Assembly: GCA_036803245.1 (NCBI GenBank)
Contig: DAIRUQ010000090.1
Location: 1-11,751 of the forward strand
Length of the DNA stretch: 11,751 nt
Direction of reading: 5' to 3'
From: DAIRUQ01 sp036803245
Lineage (GTDB): Bacteria > Chloroflexota > Anaerolineae > UBA1429
The position numbers and the translations under genes were made by a program. Below the pieces are notes generated by a model that had not been told where the DNA came from, did no database searches, and saw nothing but the letters and a program-made list of their open reading frames with translations. This document shows positions 4,706 to 11,733 of the stretch, in pieces. Each line of letters opens with the position of its first letter. Positions within the stretch are counted from its first letter, which is position 1.

Positions 4706-6964
4706 ATGGCGGAACGGGTGGAGCGGTCGTACGAGGACGAAACGGTCGTCATGGAGTCGATCGCCGACTTGCGGCGGGCCACGTTCGAGCGCGTGGCCGT
4801 GGTCACCGGACTGGGATACCTGCTGTGGCATCTGGCTACCACCGTCACCCGCCCGGGCGACATGGGCGCGCAGGCCTGGCTGCTCACTTTTGCCCTGACG
4901 CCGCTGGTGCCGCTGCTGGTCGTGCTGGCGCGGCGGCGGTTGCGCTGGGGGCAGTGGGCTTGGCTCCTCACGCTCTGGGCGGCCATCACCGCGGCGGTGG
5001 CGCTTTTCGATGAGCCGTTGATCACCTTTTTCTATGGTCTCTTGCCCATGATGGCGGCGGTCACCATCGGCTGGTCGGCCACCATCAGCGCCGAGGCGCT
5101 GGTGCTGGTGGGGATGCTGCTCCTGGAGCGCCAGGCCGGCGTGACGATCTCGTCGACCTTGCTGGGCATCGTGCTGGTGGGCGGCGCCCTGGCCGGCGTG
5201 CTAGGCTGGGCGGCCACCGTGGGCCTGCTGACGGTCACCGAGTGGTCGCTCTACGCTTACCGGCAGATGCGCGATATGATCGAGGATGCCCGCCAGCAGC
5301 GGCTGGAGCTCAAGCAGGTGCAGGCCGATCTGATGCAGGCCAACCGGGAGCTGGCGCGCATGACCGATCGCCTCAAGGCGATGAACCGCTTGGCCGAGGA
5401 GGCCCGACGCGCCAAGGAGCAGTTTGTGGCCAACGTCAGCCACGAGCTGCGCACCCCCTTGAACATGATCATCGGCTTTAGCGAGATGATCACCCAGGCG
5501 CCCCAGGTGTATGGGTCGCGGCTGCCACCGGCGCTCCTGGCCGATATCACCGCCATTCAGCGGAACAGCCAGCACCTGGCCAAGCTGGTGGATGACGTGC
5601 TGGACCTCAGCCAGATCGACGGCGGCCGCATGACCCTGATCAAGGACTGGATCAGCCTGCCCGAGATCGTCCACGAGGCCGTCACCGCCGTGCGCGCGCT
5701 CTACGAGACCAAAGGGCTGGACCTGGCCGTCCACCTGGCGGACGACCTACCGGCCCTCTATTGCGACGGCACCCGGGTGCGCCAGGTGATCTTGAACCTG
5801 CTCAGCAACGCCGGCCGCTTTACCGAGCGCGGCGGCGTGACGGTGCAGGCCCGACGAGAGGGCGAGCGGGTGGTCGTGTCGGTCACCGATACCGGCCCCG
5901 GCATCGCCGATGGCGACCGCGACCGGCTGTTCGAGCCGTTCCAGCAGTTGGATGCCTCCATCCGGCGGCGCCACGGCGGTAGCGGCCTGGGGTTGAGCAT
6001 CAGCAAGCAGTTTGTGGAGATGCACGGCGGCAAGATGTGGCTGGAGAGCGTCGTCGGCCGCGGCACCACGTTCTATTTCACGCTGCCCATCGAGACCCCG
6101 CTGCCGCTGGTGGTCACCACCGGCGATGCCGCCCAGCGTTGGTTCAACCCCTGGGAGAGCTATGAGGAGCGGCCGCGGCCTCGCCATCGGCCCGAGCTAG
6201 AGGTGGCGCCGCGCTATGTGGTGCTAGAGCAGGGGCGGGCGTTGTCGCGGCTGTTCCAGCGCTACATGGAGGGGGCCGAGGTGGTGGTCTCTGCCACCTT
6301 TGACGACGCCCTAGCCGAGCTGGCGCGCTCGCCGGCGCGGGCGTTGGTGGTGAACGCGCCCAGCTATGAGGCCGCCGGCGTGCCCCCCGACGGCATCGGC
6401 GACCTGCCCTATGGCACGCCCGCCATCCTCTGCTGGATCCTCAGCGACGACGCCATTGCCGAGCGGCTGGGCGTGGTGCGCTATCTGCTCAAGCCGATCC
6501 CGCGCGAGGATCTGCTTCAGGCCGTGGCGGCGTTGGGCGACCACGTCCAGCGCATCCTGCTGGTGGATGATGACCCCGAAGTGTTGCAGCTCTATGCGCG
6601 GGTGTTGGCCTCGGCGCCGCAGGGGTACCAGGTGATGCAGGCCAAGAACGGCCACCGGGCGCTGGCCCTCATGCGTCGCCGTCGGCCGGATCTGGTGCTG
6701 CTCGACCTGGTGATGCCGGGGATGGACGGCTTTCGCTTTCTGGAGGTGCTGCGCGAGGACGACGAGATCCGCGATGTGCCGGTCATCATCATCTCATCGC
6801 ACGATCCCGCCGGTCAGCCCATCGTCAGCGATAGCCTGGCGGTGGCGCGCAACATGGGCATCTCGGGGCGCGAGCTGCTGGCCTGCGTCGGGGCGCTTAC
6901 AGAGGTTCTGTCGCCGGATGATCAACCAGCGCGTCCAGCGCGTCAAGAAAGCCTCGTCGAGTGA
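4706..6964 (+). CDS. Membrane hybrid histidine kinase with pseudo-receiver and receiver
   Basis: A 752-residue sensor kinase. Five to six hydrophobic helices lie between 30 and 178 (about 30-47, 55-76, 82-101, 106-125, 128-140, 151-178), with no sizeable extracytoplasmic domain. A coiled coil (185-240) leads to the kinase: phospho-acceptor H246 in SHELRTPLN, N-box N364/N368, DTGPG with D395, F-box LFEPFQQLD (408-416) and GGSGLGLSI (424-432). All are intact, so an active kinase is expected. Residues about 502-612 form a receiver-like domain with N550 where the phospho-Asp should be, but with LLKPI at 594-598. A second receiver (616-730) keeps D621/D622 and D667 (LLDLVMPGMDG) and S697/S698, yet shows no KP motif. 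The start at 4706 has GAGGGGG four bases upstream; the frame extends to 4526 without support. Its tail overlaps the convergent HTH/receiver gene by 68 bp. The stimulus is unknown. Confidence 0.93.
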   Translation: MAERVERSYEDETVVMESIADLRRATFERVAVVTGLGYLLWHLATTVTRPGDMGAQAWLLTFALTPLVPLLVVLARRRLRWGQWAWLLTLWAAITAAVALFDEPLITFFYGLLPMMAAVTIGWSATISAEALVLVGMLLLERQAGVTISSTLLGIVLVGGALAGVLGWAATVGLLTVTEWSLYAYRQMRDMIEDARQQRLELKQVQADLMQANRELARMTDRLKAMNRLAEEARRAKEQFVANVSHELRTPLNMIIGFSEMITQAPQVYGSRLPPALLADITAIQRNSQHLAKLVDDVLDLSQIDGGRMTLIKDWISLPEIVHEAVTAVRALYETKGLDLAVHLADDLPALYCDGTRVRQVILNLLSNAGRFTERGGVTVQARREGERVVVSVTDTGPGIADGDRDRLFEPFQQLDASIRRRHGGSGLGLSISKQFVEMHGGKMWLESVVGRGTTFYFTLPIETPLPLVVTTGDAAQRWFNPWESYEERPRPRHRPELEVAPRYVVLEQGRALSRLFQRYMEGAEVVVSATFDDALAELARSPARALVVNAPSYEAAGVPPDGIGDLPYGTPAILCWILSDDAIAERLGVVRYLLKPIPREDLLQAVAALGDHVQRILLVDDDPEVLQLYARVLASAPQGYQVMQAKNGHRALALMRRRRPDLVLLDLVMPGMDGFRFLEVLREDDEIRDVPVIIISSHDPAGQPIVSDSLAVARNMGISGRELLACVGALTEVLSPDDQPARPARQESLVE

Positions 6965-8102
6965 CCGGTTTCTGCAGATAGCCGGCCGCCCCCAGCGCCA
7001 GGGCCATCTCGCGCTGCGCCACGATGGTACACACCAGCACCGGGATGGGGCGGGTGGCTGGATGCTCGTGCAGGTGCCCCAGCACGCTCCAACCGTCCAT
7101 GCGCGGCATCATCACGTCCAGCACGATGGCGTGTGGCTGGTGCTGTTGGGCCATCTCCAGGGCGCGCTCGGGCTCGCGGCAGGTGAGTAGGCGGTAGCGC
7201 GAGCCGGCGGCATAGCGCCGCAAGAGCTGCAGGGTGTCGGCGTTGTCGTCCACCACCAGCACCGTATGCTGCCCCAGCGGCGGCAGGGTCAGCTCGGCCA
7301 AGTAGCCGCTGGCCGTCTCTTGCACGTGCAGCCGCCCCCGCGAGAGCCGCGCCAGCCGGGCCGCCAGGCTGATGTTCTCGGCATCGCCGGCGCTGAGCTT
7401 GGCTTCGGCCCCAGGCCCGATGCGCGCGCGCACCTGGATCAGCACGCCCACATCGGCACGCACGGCCGAGAGGGCGATCTTGCCGCCGGCGGCCTGATGC
7501 ACCGCCACCGTCAGCAGGTTCAGCAGCATCTGGTTCAGCGCGGCGCCGTGCAGCGCCAGCCCCGGCAGGTCGTCCCCCAGGCAGGTCTCCACCTGGACCC
7601 GATACTGGCCGGCGATGGGCGCCACCAACTCTAGCGCCTGCCGGATGGCGGCTGGCAGGTCGGCGGGGGCCTCTACCGGCGTGTCTCGCAGCCAGGCCAG
7701 CTCGTCGTTCACATCCGGTGGCTGGGCGCCGTTGGCCTCGGCGCCACCGGCAGCGCCCTCGGGCTCCTCGGCCAGGCCGTAGCGATCCCACAGCCAGCCT
7801 GCCAAGACCTCGACGGCGGCGTGCTCTTTGCGGCGCAGGTGCCGGATCGACATCCCCAACTGCTCGGCCACCTGCTGCTGCGGCATCTGCTGCACATAGC
7901 GGTAATAGAGCGGCTCGTGGATCTCGCAGCGCTGCACATAGGCCGGGTCATCGGGCGATGGCTCCAACGCATCGATCGCCTCGATCAGGATGGTCTGCAA
8001 GCGGGTGAACGTGTCGACGCGCCCCTCCACGCCCAGGGCCGCCGCCAGCGGGTTGCCGCGCAGCCGGTCGGGCTCATAGAGATGCGAGAGCGCCTGATGC
8101 AC
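6897..8102 (-). CDS. HTH / degenerate GHKL / receiver fusion regulator
   Basis: This 401-residue protein has an unusual domain order. Residues about 50-110 form a helix-turn-helix reminiscent of sigma region 4 (QQQVAEQLGMSIRHLRRKEH, 75-94). An Ala/Gly/Glu linker follows (111-130). Residues about 150-275 resemble a histidine kinase ATPase domain: ALNQMLLNLL (188-197) stands for the N-box and IGPG (228-231) for the G1 box. The ATP-binding Asp, the second N-box Asn and the glycine-rich G2 box are absent, and no H-box exists, so no kinase activity is expected. Residues 280-395 are a complete receiver: D285/D286, phospho-acceptor D329 (IVLDVMMPRMDG), T359 and K378 (QKP). It probably binds DNA under phosphorylation control. 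The start codon here is GTG at 8102 with only AAGAAG before it. The frame stays open to 8150, and a CTG at 8138 has GGAGG (8148-8144) five bases upstream. Divergent from the importer operon. Confidence 0.88.
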   Translation of the reverse strand: MHQALSHLYEPDRLRGNPLAAALGVEGRVDTFTRLQTILIEAIDALEPSPDDPAYVQRCEIHEPLYYRYVQQMPQQQVAEQLGMSIRHLRRKEHAAVEVLAGWLWDRYGLAEEPEGAAGGAEANGAQPPDVNDELAWLRDTPVEAPADLPAAIRQALELVAPIAGQYRVQVETCLGDDLPGLALHGAALNQMLLNLLTVAVHQAAGGKIALSAVRADVGVLIQVRARIGPGAEAKLSAGDAENISLAARLARLSRGRLHVQETASGYLAELTLPPLGQHTVLVVDDNADTLQLLRRYAAGSRYRLLTCREPERALEMAQQHQPHAIVLDVMMPRMDGWSVLGHLHEHPATRPIPVLVCTIVAQREMALALGAAGYLQKPVTRRGFLDALDALVDHPATEPL

Positions 8103-8164
8103 CGCTTCTTGAAAGGTTTCGGTGGAGAGGGCTGGCAGGTTCGCCTCCGTTTATGTGAAATTGG

Positions 8165-8194
8165 TTGCCAATAGCCTCATTCGCGTGATATTAT
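8165..8194 (+). promoter_or_regulatory. Sigma-70-type promoter of the sugar importer operon
   Basis: TTGCCA (8165-8170, five of six matches) and TATTAT (8189-8194, five of six) are separated by 18 bases. Transcription would start near 8201, leaving a leader of about 117 bases before the binding-protein gene. The -35 box lies inside a short inverted repeat, ATTGG-TTG-CCAAT (8160-8172), a possible operator half-site pair. Confidence 0.65.
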
Positions 8195-8219
8195 AGGTAT
8201 GCGTTGGTGTCCGGTGCAA
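8190..8219 (-). promoter_or_regulatory. Promoter of the HTH/receiver gene, overlapping the importer promoter
   Basis: On the minus strand TATAAT (8195-8190) is a perfect -10 hexamer, sharing five base pairs with the plus-strand -10 box. The -35 position holds TTGCAC (8219-8214), three of six matches, at a spacing of 18. Transcription would start near 8183, leaving a leader of roughly 45 bases (to 8138) or 80 bases (to 8102). Confidence 0.5.
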
Positions 8220-8257
8220 GCGGTGACTCATCCACCGGGAGGCAGCTGCGTCCGGTG
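8211..8257 (+). promoter_or_regulatory. Importer leader with mutually exclusive stems
   Basis: In the untranslated leader ccggtg occurs twice (8211-8216 and 8252-8257), on either side of one caccgg (8233-8238). The middle segment can pair with either copy, six bases plus a G-T wobble each time, but not both. The second loop also contains the palindrome gcagctgc (8242-8249). This could be an RNA switch or chance; it does not match any riboswitch I know. Confidence 0.3.
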
Positions 8258-8317
8258 CTATGGCTCTCGCTTGGGCCGGCGAGGTCGTCATGGTTGCACT
8301 GTCAAAGGAGGACAGGG

Positions 8318-9778
8318 ATGGCATCGCGAGTAACCCGCAGAGAGTTGCTGCGCACGGGAGGCTTGGTGGGGCTGGGCGCCGTATTGGCCGCCTGCCAGCC
8401 CGAGGTCGTCGTCGAAACCGTCGTCAAGGAGGTGGAAAAGGTCGTCAAGGAGACCGTCATCATTGAGGGCGAGTCCAAGGTGGTGGAAAAGGTCATCACC
8501 GTGATGCCCGAGACCGAAGAGATCGAGATCACGCCGCAAGACGTGACGCTGACGGTGTTGACGATCTGGGGTGGCACCCGCGTCCCCCTCATGGACGACA
8601 TGATCGCCCGCTTCCAGGAAAAGTACCCCTGGATTACCGTGGAGCACGTGCTGGTACCGGGCGGCGAGCGCCTGCAAAAGATCCAGACCGGCATCGCCGG
8701 CGGCACGCCCGACGACGTTGTCATGGTCGGCCAGGGCGAGATTCCCATGTTTGCCAGCCGCCGCGCCCTGATCCCCTTGGATGACTATATGCAGGCCTAT
8801 GGCGTCGATCCCGGCGCCTACTATGAGACGTCTTTCCTGCTCTCGCAGTGGCAGGATGTCACCTACCAACTGCCCAACGTGCTCTCCACCTACCACTACT
8901 TCTACAACGTCGATCACTTTGAGGCCGCCGGGCTCGATCCCGACACCCCGCCCGACACCTGGGATGACCTGATCGCCATGAGCAAAGAGCTCACCACCTG
9001 GGATGGCGAGTTCATCGATCAGCTCGGCTATCAGTTCTACCACGGGATGCCCAACCGGGCCGACTTTATCCAGGTGCTGGTGTCGGCCGGCGGCGAGTTC
9101 TACTCGGAGGACGCCCGTCAGGCCGTGTTCAACAGTGAGATCGGCGTCCAGTCACTAGAGACGCTGCTCACCGCCATGACCGAGATCTTTGGCTCGGCGG
9201 ACGACTATCAGGCCTGGGGCGCCGTGCAGGGCAGCCTAGACATCACGAACCCGTTCATCGCCGGCACGCTGGCGGCAGGGCACCGTGGCGTGTGGGACAT
9301 CTTTTACATCGAGTCGGCCGAGACCGATCTGCGATACCGGGTGGCGCTACTGCCGCGACCGGCCGGCGGCACCAGCAAGTTTGTGGGTGACGTGGCGGGC
9401 GGCGGCAACTGGGGTTACTCGATCCCCGCCGGCGCCAAGAGCGTCGAGGACTCCTGGCGGCTGGTCGAGTGGCTCTGCTATGATCCGTCGGCCGCGGGCT
9501 GGTTCATGCAGCAGCAGGGCCGGCCATCGCCGCTCAAGGCGGTCAACGAGGATCAGTTCTACTATCAAGAATTCCCCGACACCTGGCCCGATGTGGTCAA
9601 GGCGTTGGACACGTACGCCTATATCCCGCTCAGCCCCGCCAGCGCCGAGATCAGCAACGTGCTGACGCAAGCGCTGGAGGAGGCGACCTTGGGCGTGACC
9701 GGCGCCAAGGACGCGCTGGATTGGGCCGCCGCAGAATCTCAGGCGCTGCTCGACGAGGCCTGGGGCGACATCTGGTAG
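8318..9778 (+). CDS. Carbohydrate ABC transporter solute-binding lipoprotein (family 1)
   Basis: A 486-residue extracytoplasmic sugar-binding protein of the kind serving CUT1 importers. The N-terminus has a twin-arginine-like motif T6-R-R-E-L-L-R12, a hydrophobic core and the lipobox L23-A-A-C26, so export is probably by Tat or Sec with lipid anchoring. Residues 27-72 form a Val/Glu/Lys-rich stalk (such as VVKEVEKVVKETV, 35-47), a feature typical of Chloroflexota binding proteins. The mature domain starts with a strand LTVLTIWGG (78-86), then a helix MDDMIARFQEKYPWITVEH (92-110), GTPDDVVMVGQGEI (129-142) and an aromatic-rich ligand region. The substrate cannot be read from sequence; an oligosaccharide or glycoside is plausible. 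The start at 8318 is fixed by AAGGAGG (8305-8311), six bases upstream, and by the signal peptide. It is the first gene of the importer operon. Confidence 0.93.
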   Translation: MASRVTRRELLRTGGLVGLGAVLAACQPEVVVETVVKEVEKVVKETVIIEGESKVVEKVITVMPETEEIEITPQDVTLTVLTIWGGTRVPLMDDMIARFQEKYPWITVEHVLVPGGERLQKIQTGIAGGTPDDVVMVGQGEIPMFASRRALIPLDDYMQAYGVDPGAYYETSFLLSQWQDVTYQLPNVLSTYHYFYNVDHFEAAGLDPDTPPDTWDDLIAMSKELTTWDGEFIDQLGYQFYHGMPNRADFIQVLVSAGGEFYSEDARQAVFNSEIGVQSLETLLTAMTEIFGSADDYQAWGAVQGSLDITNPFIAGTLAAGHRGVWDIFYIESAETDLRYRVALLPRPAGGTSKFVGDVAGGGNWGYSIPAGAKSVEDSWRLVEWLCYDPSAAGWFMQQQGRPSPLKAVNEDQFYYQEFPDTWPDVVKALDTYAYIPLSPASAEISNVLTQALEEATLGVTGAKDALDWAAAESQALLDEAWGDIW

Positions 9779-9796
9779 ACGCCTGGCAGTGACCTG

Positions 9797-9849
9797 CGTC
9801 ACAGGACAGGGCCGGTCCGGCAACGGGTCTCGGCCCTGGTCCTGTGACG
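9797..9849 (+). promoter_or_regulatory. Large intercistronic stem-loop between binding-protein and permease genes
   Basis: The left arm 9797-9814 (cgtcacaggacagggccg) pairs with 9831-9849 over 18 base pairs with one bulged G (9838). The loop can fold further as ccg-gcaa-cgg (9817-9826), a GNRA-type tetraloop. No T-run follows, and the permease ribosome binding site begins seven bases later. By analogy with the malE-malF gap of enteric bacteria, it probably protects the 3' end of the abundant binding-protein message or partly terminates transcription, so permeases are made in smaller amounts. Confidence 0.8.
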
Positions 9850-9868
9850 TTTGGAAAGGAGGAGTGCC

Positions 9869-10810
9869 ATGACGGTCACGCCGGCAGCCACGCCACAGGT
9901 CAGCGACCGCAAAAAGCGACGGCTCTCCATGGGGCGTCGTGAAGCCTTGTTCTTTTACCTCTTTATCTCTCCCTGGATCATCGGCTTTATCGTGTTCCAG
10001 ATCGGCCCGATCCTGGCTTCGCTCTACTTTTCGTTCAGCAGCTATGCCATCATCGATACGCCCCAATGGATCGGCGCGCGCAACTATGTGCGGGCGTTCA
10101 CCCAAGATCGTCTCTTTTGGACGTCGCTCTGGAACACGTTCTACTATGTGGGGCTAGGCGTGCCGCTGAACGTGGTGTTCGCGTTCTTGCTGGCGGTGCT
10201 ACTCAACGCCGAGATCCGCGGGCGGATCTTTTACCGGGTGGCCTACTATATCCCGTCCATCATCCCCGGGGTGGCGGGCGCGGTGCTCTGGATCATCCTG
10301 CTGAACCCGCGCTTGGGGCTGATCAACATGGCCCTGGGACTGTTTGGCATCCAGGGGCCCAACTGGCTGAACGATCCCAACTGGTCGAAACCCGCCTTTG
10401 TGCTGATGAGCTTGTGGGGCGTGGGCGGCGCTATGATCATCTACCTGGCGGGCCTGCAAGGCATCCCCGAGGAGCTGTACGAGGCCGCCGACATCGATGG
10501 CGCGTCGACCGTAAGCAAGTTCCTCAACATTACCGTGCCGCTCATGTCGCCCATCATCTTATACAACGTAGTCACCCAGATCATCGGCTCGTTCCAGGTG
10601 TTTGGCAGCGCCTTTATCATGACGGGCGGCGGTCCGCTGAACTCGACCCGCTTTTACATGCTGCACCTGTATGACTTTGCCTTTGCCCTGTTCCGGATGG
10701 GCTATGCCTCGGCGCTGGCCTGGGTGCTGCTGGTGATCATCGTGGCCTTTACCTTGCTCGTCTTTCGGGGGTCGTCGGCCTGGGTGTTCTACTCGGGAGG
10801 GCGCCAATGA
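9869..10810 (+). CDS. Sugar ABC transporter permease, MalF/UgpA-type
   Basis: A 313-residue inner-membrane protein with about six membrane helices (near 26-50, 88-112, 122-146, 176-197, 224-250 and 274-299). The cytoplasmic coupling loop carries the EAA motif: EELYEAADIDGAS at 201-213, followed by the conserved F...TVPLMSP (218-228), the contact site for the ATPase. Length and layout fit the first permease of CUT1 carbohydrate importers, without the long extra N-terminal segment of E. coli MalF. The start at ATG 9869 has AAGGAGG (9856-9862) six bases upstream. A TTG at 9851 is in frame but would lie over that site. Its TGA overlaps the ATG of the next permease by four bases. Confidence 0.95.
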   Translation: MTVTPAATPQVSDRKKRRLSMGRREALFFYLFISPWIIGFIVFQIGPILASLYFSFSSYAIIDTPQWIGARNYVRAFTQDRLFWTSLWNTFYYVGLGVPLNVVFAFLLAVLLNAEIRGRIFYRVAYYIPSIIPGVAGAVLWIILLNPRLGLINMALGLFGIQGPNWLNDPNWSKPAFVLMSLWGVGGAMIIYLAGLQGIPEELYEAADIDGASTVSKFLNITVPLMSPIILYNVVTQIIGSFQVFGSAFIMTGGGPLNSTRFYMLHLYDFAFALFRMGYASALAWVLLVIIVAFTLLVFRGSSAWVFYSGGRQ

Positions 10811-11670
10811 GCACCACCACCAAACGCGAGACCAGCTACCGTCTGCAGCAGACCATCGCCAAGGCGCTGATCGTTGTGGTGCTCACGGCGGGGGCCGTGA
10901 TCGTCCTGGTGCCGCTGTACTGGATGTTCTCGCGGTCGCTGATGCCGCTGGGCCAGTACTATGAGATCCCGCCGGTGTGGATCCCGCGGCCCCTCACGCT
11001 GGAGGCCTACACCTCCATGTGGGACATGTACCCCTGGCCGCGGTTCGTCGCCAATACCTTGCAGATCGCCTTTCTGGCCATCCTGGGGAACCTGCTTTCA
11101 TCCACCTGCGTGGCCTATGGATTCACCTACTTTCGGGCGCCCGGCCGCAACACCCTGTTTTTTGTCCTACTTTCCACCACCATGTTGCCCGGTGTGGTGA
11201 CCATGGTGCCGCTCTTTGTGCTCTTTCGCCAGCTCAAGTGGATCGATACCTACCTGCCGCTGATCGTGCCGGCTTGGTTTGGCTCGGCGTTCCACATCTT
11301 TTTGCTGCGACAGTTCTTTCAGACCTTGCCGCCGGACCTGTTCGAGGCGGCCCGCATCGACGGCTGCTCCGAGTTTGGCATCCTGGCGCGGATCGTGTTG
11401 CCGCTGTCTGGGCCGGCCCTGGCGGCCATCTCGATCCTCCAGTTTCAGTGGCGCTGGAACGAGTTCATGGGGCCGCTGATCTACCTCAACTCGTTCAAAA
11501 AGTACCCGGTGTCGCTGGCACTGTACACGCTGCGCGGCGAGCCGCAGGGCTCTACGCCGACGCAGCTCATGGCGGGCGGTACCCTGATGACCATCCCGGT
11601 GCTGATCCTGTTCGTGATCTTTCAGCGCTACTTTATCCAGGGGGTGCAGTTCACCGGTATCAAGGGATAG
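10807..11670 (+). CDS. Sugar ABC transporter permease, MalG/UgpE-type
   Basis: The second permease of the importer, 287 residues. Membrane helices lie near 18-42, 80-104, 113-141, 150-167, 202-222 and 260-278. The EAA loop reads PDLFEAARIDGCSEF at 176-190, followed by IVLPLSGPALA (196-206). The C-terminus (FIQGVQFTGIKG) is the usual ending of this subfamily. GGGAGG at 10795-10800 precedes the ATG, which overlaps the previous stop as ATGA, so the two permeases are translated together and should form a heterodimer. No ATPase gene is in view, so the pair probably uses a shared MsmK/UgpC-type ATPase encoded elsewhere, as is common for CUT1 systems. Confidence 0.95.
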   Translation: MSTTTKRETSYRLQQTIAKALIVVVLTAGAVIVLVPLYWMFSRSLMPLGQYYEIPPVWIPRPLTLEAYTSMWDMYPWPRFVANTLQIAFLAILGNLLSSTCVAYGFTYFRAPGRNTLFFVLLSTTMLPGVVTMVPLFVLFRQLKWIDTYLPLIVPAWFGSAFHIFLLRQFFQTLPPDLFEAARIDGCSEFGILARIVLPLSGPALAAISILQFQWRWNEFMGPLIYLNSFKKYPVSLALYTLRGEPQGSTPTQLMAGGTLMTIPVLILFVIFQRYFIQGVQFTGIKG

Positions 11671-11701
11671 TCAGCCACAACCGCATCGATCGCCCACTCA
11701 T

Positions 11702-11733
11702 CGCCGCCTCATCCAGCTATGTATGGGGCGGCG
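11702..11733 (+). terminator. Terminator-like hairpin after the second permease gene
   Basis: The arms cgccgcctcat (11702-11712) and atggggcggcg (11723-11733) pair over eleven bases with one G-T wobble around a 10-base loop. A weak T-rich tail, ctttgtctct, follows. It could be an intrinsic terminator. However, GGGAGG at 11746-11751, the last bases of the window, looks like a ribosome binding site for another gene, so it may instead be an intercistronic hairpin. Confidence 0.5.

Noticed and set aside
8199..8330. Possible leader peptide starting at ATG 8199
   Set aside because: The 43-codon frame starts at the expected transcription start with no ribosome binding site, runs into the binding-protein gene and has no regulatory codon run.
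8288..9043. Minus-strand open frame of 251 codons opposite the binding-protein gene
   Set aside because: It is a shadow of the codon usage of the binding-protein gene. The His/Asp/Gly-rich translation resembles no protein family.
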